The notes under the pieces: model-generated | Told to the model about the DNA's origin: nothing | Seen by the model: the letters and a program-made list of their open reading frames with translations, nothing else | Database searches by the model: none | NCBI GenBank assembly: GCA_963675135.1 | Contig: OY776125.1 | Span: 40,578,513 to 40,642,512, forward strand | Source of the DNA: Galeopsis tetrahit | Taxonomy: Eukaryota; Streptophyta; Magnoliopsida; Lamiales; Lamiaceae | DNA length: 64,000 bases | Direction: 5' to 3' | Program-made: the position numbers and the translations under genes | Shown: piece by piece, positions 57,801 through 64,000 of the stretch | Numbering within the stretch: position 1 is the stretch's first letter | Layout: every line of letters starts with the position of its first letter

Positions 57801-58966
57801 TAAGAATGGTTGGATCATTCAAATGAGGGGTTGTTTCAACAGCTTTTGGGCTATGACTTGAGGGTTCTGGATCATTTAAATCCAAGTTTCCAGGTGATAT
57901 TCTTCCTTCTTCATTACCTTAATCATCATCATCTGATCCTTCCAGTTCAGCTTGCTCATCAACATCCATCTCTTCCTCAGAAGTATCAACATACTCCTCT
58001 TCAGTTTCTTCTCCACTCGATCTAGGGCTTGACATGGTCCTCTTTTTCTTGGTCTTTGAGGCTGTCTCAACCTCCTTTCCTTTCCCTTTCTTCTTGGCTT
58101 GTTCAAGAATATTGATCACCATTTGTGTTGCTTCTTCACTCTTTTGCTTGGCAGACTTAACTTGCTTCCTTGTTGAGGCTTTTGGTGACTTGATCTCCAG
58201 CCCCAATCTTTTCTAAGTTCTCACAGATAATTGTCTAAACAATATCTTCGTGGTGTTGAACTTTACTTCATCTTCAACAATGTCCTCAGGTCCATACTTG
58301 TATAAGAATGCAGCAACTTTTGTACAGAAGGCTAGTTTCTTCTCAATGACTACCTTCCTTACATTCACAATTTTGAACTTTGCTTTCTCCTCTGCAAGTT
58401 TCTTCAGAAAATATCCTTTCCAGTTCATTGGCTTCTTTCCTCCATCAATGAAAGCTTTCATCAATCTCACCTTGGATCTGCTAATCTGGTCATAGCTCCC
58501 TGTGGTGCACATAACAGCCTTTGCAACCACATCTAGCAGAAGTTGATAGTCCTCTTTCAGAACTCTCTTGTGTAGACCAGACTTGAGAGATACTGGCTTC
58601 TCCATCCATTGGTTGGCAACTTCTTGTTCATTGTGCCTCATATACTCTTCAGGGTCCTCTCCAGAAGCATTCAATCCAAAGAAGTCATCAAAGTCTTCTT
58701 CAGAAAACTCAAATTTTGGTTGTGTCTGGTTCATGAGTCATAATGTAACCAGATCCTGAGCTTTTCTGAGTAAATGTGCCTAAGAACTGAGTAGTTGAAA
58801 GTTCCAGGCATGTCTTGGGGATGGCCTCGAGCCATTTCCTCAATCCAGCTTGCTCCAGCCAAGTAACTATTCTTCTTGTGTGTTTATTTGACAGATTGTC
58901 AAAGCACACAGTCTGCTCAAAATGGAGTATGGTTGCTTCACTCAAATAGTTCCAGTTGATGTCCAA
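54876..58966 (-). pseudogene. Envelope-like extra ORF region of SIRE element, broken
   Basis: This is a long region after pol and before the 3' LTR, the place of the extra 'envelope-like' ORF of SIRE/Maximus elements. The segments are 58966-58709, 58734-58213 (FEFSEEDFDDFFGLN, LKSGLHKRVLKEDYQ), 58206-57919 (Lys- then Asp/Glu-rich), 57885-57394, 57397-56135 (420 residues, acidic and then a long coiled coil), 56122-55796, 55866-55501 and 55328-54876. In-frame stops at 58213, 57919 and 56135 and frame changes near 58710-58730, 57400 and 55800 break it. The whole would be about 1350 residues. I see no convincing signal peptide or membrane segment in these pieces, so an envelope role is not supported here. 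Function unknown. Confidence 0.75.
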
Positions 58967-60117
58967 ATCAGGGTGATTGAAGTCAACTTCAAATATAGCA
59001 AATATACAGTATTAGTATGGTCTAATAGTAAAATCTTTCCATATAACTACTGAATCATATGATTAGGCTATCTTTAAGCAATATCTTGCATTTATGTCTA
59101 AGATTTACTGTGGATAGATTTACAGAACATGTTCATAGCATCATAATACCATATCCAACAATGTTTTAAGCTTGTAATAATCTCTAGACACAAGATCTGT
59201 ATGATTCTAAGTTATTAACACAATTTCAAGTATCACAACATGTATCTAACAACATATCATTCAATAAATGACTAATCCGTAAATATAGCATCTAGACAAT
59301 TTAAAACAGAGTCATTAAAGCTAAAACAGAGCATGTTGTATCTCTTGAAAGCTTCACAAATATGCATGTCTTTTAACAGAAGATTATGAGAAATACTAAC
59401 CCATTTCCAAAGACATTTTTATTAAGCAAGTAGAGCTTTGAGCAAAGACTTGAAGATGAGCTTAAGGATTCTTGAGAATTTTAGCTTAGGGCTTTTTCAG
59501 AAATTTTGAAAACGTAAATTGTGAAAAATTCTAAGTCTTGCTTTTATATCTCCTTAACTGTACGTTTTGAAAAATATTAGGTGTAGGGCTGAGATTAAAT
59601 TGATCATAATTTAATGGTTTAGATCAATTCTGTTACACCAAAGGACACAAATGTCGTGTCCAGTACACAGTACATTGCTTTTTCTCAGAAAATCGTGCAG
59701 TTGATCGTCTTTTAGCAAAAATCCCTTGTTTGTCGATTATGAGCATTAAATGCGTACTATAAAGATGAACAAAGTTTAACTTATATGAAAAAGAAAACTT
59801 ATCTACAGTCAAGTGACAACTTGACTGAATAACCCTTGACAACTTTTATTGAAGTTTCTCATGAACTTTGTCATCCTCTACGTTGTCCTTCGTAGTTTTC
59901 CTCATACTTGTCGAGTAACTTTCCTTGATTTTACTCAAGAACGCCATGTACTTTGTCCAAGTTTCCTGCATGAAAATTCTTGAAAATAATATCAGTATGT
60001 GAAGAATAAATGAACTTTGACCTTATCCTTCATCTTGATTGTCCTATAATTTCACTCTAAGTTCCCCCTTGGATTAATACTAGTATCTCTGGCATGATTA
60101 AAGTAATTCCTTATTCT
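58967..60117 (-). other. Spacer between pol and envelope-like region
   Basis: Non-coding on both strands as far as I can see. It probably belongs to the internal region of the SIRE element. Confidence 0.5.
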
Positions 60118-60445
60118 CTAAACATTCTCTCCAGGATCTAATAAACCAAGTTCCATTGAAAGTTCCTTGAACCTTGTTTCAGCTAGGGGTTTTGTAAGAA
60201 TATCAGCCTTTCGCTTATCAGTATGAATCTTTTCCATTCTGATGTCCTTTTTCTCAACATGATCTCTTATGAAGTGATGTCTAATATTCACATGTTTACA
60301 CCTTGTGTGTAACACTGGATTTTGGGTAATAGCTATGGCATTATTATTGTCACAATAGATAGGTACATCTTTTGTGACAACTTTATAGTCTCTTAGCTGT
60401 TGTTTGAGCCATAAGATTTTAGCACAACAGCTTCCAGCAGCCATG
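60118..60445 (-). pseudogene. copia RNase H C-terminal end, truncated by insertion
   Basis: The frame reads MAAGSCCAKILWLKQQLRDY, then PIYCDNNNAIAITQNPV, KHVNIRHHFIRDHVEKKDI and KADILTKPLAETRF. These are the classic end of copia pol with the RNase H Asp and His-rich region. It is intact to the stop, but its upstream part is cut exactly where the plus-strand LTR begins (60446). Confidence 0.92.
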
Positions 60446-62051
60446 TGTTGGGAATAAAATGATTTTGATTAAGATACCAAAACCCCTGATTGACGATGTT
60501 CAGATTAGTTGAGATAAGCTCAAGTCTAGTTCAGGCAAGGTGTCTCAGTTCACTTTAGTGTGTAGATTGTTTAAGAGAAAAATCTCAGGAATGTTGTGAG
60601 ATTTTAGTGTTCAGGATAGTTGTCCAAAGCTGGAATGTTAGGCAGCTTGATAAGTCTTTAGGACAAAGTTGCTGAATCTTCAAGACAGACTGACCAAGTG
60701 GACAACTTAGCTGAAGAGATCAAGAGCAGTAAAAGCAATGCTCATAAATGCAAATGATCAAGACAGTTGAAATACAAATGATCAAGAGCATTGAATGTCA
60801 AAGTCCAAAAGACACATTCAATGAAGCATTTATTGCCAATCATGCCTGAACCAAGCATTGAAGACTTGAAGCATTAAAGAGTGAAGCATTGAATGAATGT
60901 TGGAATATTCTCAATTGCAGCAGGAATATTCAGGGAGGTTGTCCCATCTGACCGTTGGTTGAGTGTAGCTTCTGCCACAAATCAACCTTGGGAAATGTGC
61001 ATATTTAGAAACTGACACAAGTCATCTCAGCCGCATTTTTCAGAAGTCAACACATTCATTCAAGCAACCATTGAAGAGGCTTTTTACACAGTGGATAAAA
61101 GGATGCCAAGCTTCATAGCCGTTTCAATGGTGCTGCAAATAGACAAGTTTGAATTGCTATCCCTCCAACGGTTAGCTGCTCAAACTTGTCTATAAATACA
61201 GAAGTGATCAAGGGATTCAACAATCCAACTACAAGCTATCAAACTATCATCAAGCTTTCAAAGGAAACCAAGCTGTTCTCTAGAATTCCAAGTTTCCTGA
61301 ATCACTTCTTTTAGCTAAGCCAATCTTTGTAAACATTCAAAGCTTAGCATTGAGATATCCTAAGCCTTTACACTGTTCTTATTTTAAAGGATATCTCTAC
61401 TAGTTGGAACCAAACCTCAAACCCTTATCTCATTTAGTGAAGAGAGAGTTTGTTGTAGAAGTGAGGAGTTAAGGACTGTTAGTGTAAAACACAGTCTTAA
61501 CTCAGAGAGATTGAGCACTAGGACTCAAGTTATCCTAGGGATCAAAACACTAATAGAGTGTTGTTGATCAGTGCACCTTGGCACTATAAAACAAGCTAAT
61601 TCCATTGAGAAGGAATTATCCTGTTCAATCAGGGAAAGTGGATGTAGGAGCTTGAGTCTCTGAACCACTATAAATTTGTGTGCCATTTACTTACTGCATT
61701 CCTTATTTCACTTACATTCAAACATATTTTAAAGAAACATAACTCAGTAAGTAAGAAAATCTGTTTTGGACAAAGTCCCTGATAATCTGTATATTTTTTC
61801 AGAAATTAACTTGGAGTATTTCTTTAAGTCAAAGGCCAACCACATTCCGCACTTAGTAACTCTTTTAGATATTTAGCCAACTGATCACTCAATAGTAATC
61901 AGTAGGACAAGTATCTATCAAAGTTCACACTCAGGCCAGTTGTGAGACAACTTGCCTGATAGACCAGTTTGTCAAAAAGTAAAAGAATTTGCATACACAA
62001 GTGCATTCCCCCCCCCCATACACTTGTGTTATACTCCACCAAGGACCAACA
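60446..62051 (+). repeat. 5' LTR of plus-strand SIRE element (1606 bp)
   Basis: It begins TGTTGGGAATAAAATGA, ends AAGGACCAACA and is followed two bases later by the primer-binding site. It is the same family as the solo LTR at 38574-40471. The block at 61640-61690 (GTAGGAGCTTGAGTC, CACTATAAA) corresponds to the shared LTR block of the other copies. Confidence 0.93.
61995..62029. other. Hairpin with C-run loop at U5 end of LTR
   Basis: ACACAAGTGCAT and ATACACTTGTGT form a 12-bp inverted repeat with one mismatch around T and ten C. It is the sense-strand version of the hairpins at 38598 and 53032. Confidence 0.8.
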
Positions 62052-62053
62052 AG

Positions 62054-62065
62054 TGGTATCAGAGC
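62054..62065 (+). promoter_or_regulatory. tRNA-iMet primer-binding site
   Basis: TGGTATCAGAGC, two bases after the LTR end, is the standard copia primer site complementary to the 3' end of initiator tRNA-Met. Confidence 0.95.
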
Positions 62066-62189
62066 AGGGGTTCAAAGACCACTGCTTCTGAGAATCATTG
62101 ATTTTCAAAATCTCACTTTCTGTGGTCACTGAACTGATCCAAATTTCTGAAAAATCTACTTGTATTTTCCTTTGTCTATCTGTATAAGA

Positions 62190-64000
62190 ATGGCTAACAA
62201 TGCAGTTCCAGGAGATGCTGCCAACACCACCAACAACATGGGTCCAAACCAAGTCAATCATATTTCTCATCACAAACTGCCAATGTTCTCAATTGAGAAT
62301 TATGATTTCTGGAAAATCAGGATGAGAGCACATCTTGCCTGCCAGCATGATGAAATGCTCAAAGTTATCACAAGAGGACCATTCACCTTCACCAAGCTCA
62401 ATCCCAAGGTCACTGATGCTCAAAAAGCAGATCCAAGTGAGCTGTTGCCAAAAGATGAGGATGAGCTGACAGCAGAAGAGAGAAAAAGGCACAACCTGAA
62501 CTACATTGCCATGAACACCTTGTACCAGACTATTCCAGATGCAGTGATGGGAAGAGTGTATCACTGCACCACAGCAAAGGAGATCTGGGATACCCTTGCA
62601 CTTATGTGTGAAGGCACCCAAAAGATAAAGGAAAACAAGCTTCAAGTGGCTATCCAAAAGTATGAGCAATTCACTATGGAGCCAAATGAAACTATTGTTC
62701 ATCTTGATGGCAGATTCACTGATATCATGAATGAGATGAATTCTTTGGGCAAGTTCTATGCCAAAAGAGAAGTTGTTTTGAAGATTCTGAGAAGTCTCAC
62801 ATCAAAGTGGGATATATATTCTGTCATGATGCAAAATACCAGCAATCTTGACAACATGCCTATGCAGCAAGTATTTTCTGAACTCAAAGCATATGAGTTT
62901 GATCTCAACAGAAAGAAGGTGCATGATGAGCCATCCTCCTCAAGCAAAGGTGTTGCCTTCAAAGCCACTGAAACAGAGAAGAAAAATACTCAAAGATCTT
63001 CTCAATCTGTTTCAAAATCAGAAATAAAGGAGGAGCTGGCACTCATGGCTAGAAGATTTGAGAAGCTGAACTCCAGATTTGGTAGATACAAGAAGTTCTA
63101 CCAAGATAACAGAACCAGAAGGAGATTCAGTTCTCGTGATAACAAATCAGAGGACAAAGTCTCTGATGAAAAGAAAGAAGACAGATATGCTGATAAAAAG
63201 AAATACAGCAAAGGTGAACCATCATCATCAAGGAGGAAGGAGTCCTCAAGCAAGAAAAATGATGATGAAGATGTGTGTTATAACTGCCAGAAAAAGGGTC
63301 ACTTTCAGTATGATTGTCCTGACCTTAGTGCCAAAGAAAGAAAAGAAAGGCAAAACAAGAGAGACAAGAGGATGAACAACAGGAAGGCCATGGTAGCTGG
63401 AGAATCAGCTAGTGAAGAAAGTGTCTACTCTTCTGATGATGGTCTGTTCTCCAACAGTGACAATGATGATGACTGCCAAATGGCATTTGAAAATGAAGAG
63501 GTATGTTCATCTTCCAATATTTCAATTAACACACATGAATCTAGTGAAATCCAACTTGACTTTGAAAAGTTGTTAGAAGATTTCACCAGAATGCAAGAAG
63601 TATGCAATATAGCACTGAGAGAAAATGAACAGTTGAGGTCTAAAATTAAAATGCCCAATCTTCCTGAATCTGAGGATGACATTAAATCATCTGAGTTGTA
63701 TCAGCAGATTATGAGAGAACATGGAGAATTGTCTCTCAGAATCTCTGAACAACAAAAGCTGATTGATGAACAAACTCTGACTCTAAAGAAAAAGGATTTT
63801 GAACTTAGAACTCTTCAAGCCAAATTTAACAATCTCTCAAGTGAATTTGATACTCTGAAATTAAGTGAGGGGAGCTTAAAAATGAAAATGTCTGCCTTGA
63901 ACAAATCTGCTAAGGCAATAGAGGAAATTCAAGGGTTTCAAAGACCATTTGCTCAAAAGGATGGATTAGGCTATAATCCATTTGAACCCTCACCTGGTCT
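62190..64000 (+). CDS. gag: Gag of SIRE/Maximus copia element, intact to window edge
   Basis: The frame opens with ATG (MANNAVPGDAANTTNNMG) and stays open for 603 codons to the last base. The capsid part (residues about 25-240) includes LPMFSIENYDFWKIRM, RVYHCTTAKEIWDTL and LDGRFTDIMNEMNSLG, typical of the UBN2/gag family. A basic Lys/Ser-rich linker and the zinc knuckle CYNCQKKGHFQYDC (CX2CX4HX4C, near residue 365) follow, then acidic and coiled-coil sequence from about residue 430. The ATG is the first after the primer site, with no upstream in-frame alternative that improves the family match. Gag packages element RNA in cytoplasmic particles. Protease and the rest of pol should follow beyond 64000. 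Confidence 0.93.
   Translation, partial: MANNAVPGDAANTTNNMGPNQVNHISHHKLPMFSIENYDFWKIRMRAHLACQHDEMLKVITRGPFTFTKLNPKVTDAQKADPSELLPKDEDELTAEERKRHNLNYIAMNTLYQTIPDAVMGRVYHCTTAKEIWDTLALMCEGTQKIKENKLQVAIQKYEQFTMEPNETIVHLDGRFTDIMNEMNSLGKFYAKREVVLKILRSLTSKWDIYSVMMQNTSNLDNMPMQQVFSELKAYEFDLNRKKVHDEPSSSSKGVAFKATETEKKNTQRSSQSVSKSEIKEELALMARRFEKLNSRFGRYKKFYQDNRTRRRFSSRDNKSEDKVSDEKKEDRYADKKKYSKGEPSSSRRKESSSKKNDDEDVCYNCQKKGHFQYDCPDLSAKERKERQNKRDKRMNNRKAMVAGESASEESVYSSDDGLFSNSDNDDDCQMAFENEEVCSSSNISINTHESSEIQLDFEKLLEDFTRMQEVCNIALRENEQLRSKIKMPNLPESEDDIKSSELYQQIMREHGELSLRISEQQKLIDEQTLTLKKKDFELRTLQAKFNNLSSEFDTLKLSEGSLKMKMSALNKSAKAIEEIQGFQRPFAQKDGLGYNPFEPSPG

Larger units (their letters stand above)
53010..60445 (-). 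mobile_element. SIRE/Maximus copia element, 3' part
   Basis: Minus-strand RNase H (60445-60118), an envelope-like region (58966-54876), a polypurine tract and a 3' LTR (54430-53010) occur in the order expected for a Maximus/SIRE element. The rest of pol and gag is not in the window because a plus-strand element has inserted at 60446. The left flank of the LTR is ACAAT (53005-53009). The partner duplication would be outside the window. Confidence 0.9.
60446..64000 (+). mobile_element. Young SIRE/Maximus copia element, 5' part (runs off edge)
   Basis: The 5' LTR (60446-62051), tRNA-iMet primer site (62054) and an intact gag (62190 to the window end) read on the plus strand. The element is inserted in the RNase H of an older minus-strand SIRE element. 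The 5-bp flank is CCATG (60441-60445). The intact frame suggests recent insertion. pol and the 3' LTR lie outside the window. Confidence 0.93.

Noticed and set aside
62289..62968. Minus-strand frames of 70-137 codons
   Set aside because: They lie opposite the intact plus-strand gag, which has the capsid motifs and zinc knuckle.

Overview
The window is nuclear DNA of a flowering plant, most likely a eudicot. It is AT-rich and intron-bearing, and is built almost entirely of nested transposable elements (Ty3/gypsy, Ty1/copia of SIRE/Maximus type, L1-type LINEs, CACTA, Mutator-like, hAT, Stowaway and Tourist elements). The only host gene I can support is a three-exon class III peroxidase on the minus strand (31409-34676). 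There is no bacterial, organellar, CRISPR, rRNA or tRNA signal.

Layout. 1-3496: AT-rich spacer with a hAT-type MITE (1511-2429) that itself carries a Stowaway MITE. 3497-14555: a nearly full-length, recently decayed Ty3/gypsy element of the Tat lineage on the minus strand. Its LTRs are about 2% diverged by eye. It has two RNase H domains and a spliced antisense gene on the plus strand. 14556-17336: LTR-like debris holding a 1.5-kb non-autonomous LTR element (15616-17150, TSD CCTTT). 17337-25060: a second, older minus-strand Ty3/gypsy element, broken by a 1.6-kb solo LTR (TSD AATAG) and a second hAT MITE (TSD GCCATAAG). 25061-26660: an LTR-like sequence interrupted by a hAT transposase remnant. 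27538-29636: a degenerate LINE.

31409-34740: the peroxidase gene with MITEs in its introns. It encodes a complete 337-residue secreted protein but lacks the distal catalytic His and Arg. 35079-36462: a Mutator-like foldback element (9-bp TSD, arms over 400 bp). 36706-37040: two tandem Tourist MITEs. 37690-43330: a 5'-truncated L1-type LINE with a largely intact reverse transcriptase, split by a SIRE-type solo LTR (38574-40471, TSD CATAC). 44328-49621: a 5.3-kb CACTA element (TSD TAC) that has captured at least eight exons of an RNA pseudouridine synthase gene. 50580-51060: a copia RNase H scrap. 53010-60445: the 3' part of a minus-strand SIRE/Maximus element with a broken envelope-like region, interrupted at 60446 by a young plus-strand SIRE element. 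That element's LTR, primer-binding site and intact gag run off the window edge.

The elements do not cooperate as a pathway; they record a stratigraphy of insertions. I did not find a convincing new biological system. The most interesting leads are a hairpin with a G/C-run loop near the U5 end of three SIRE LTRs, with one compensatory base-pair change; the CACTA exon capture; the spliced antisense gene in the Tat element; and the distal-His-less peroxidase.
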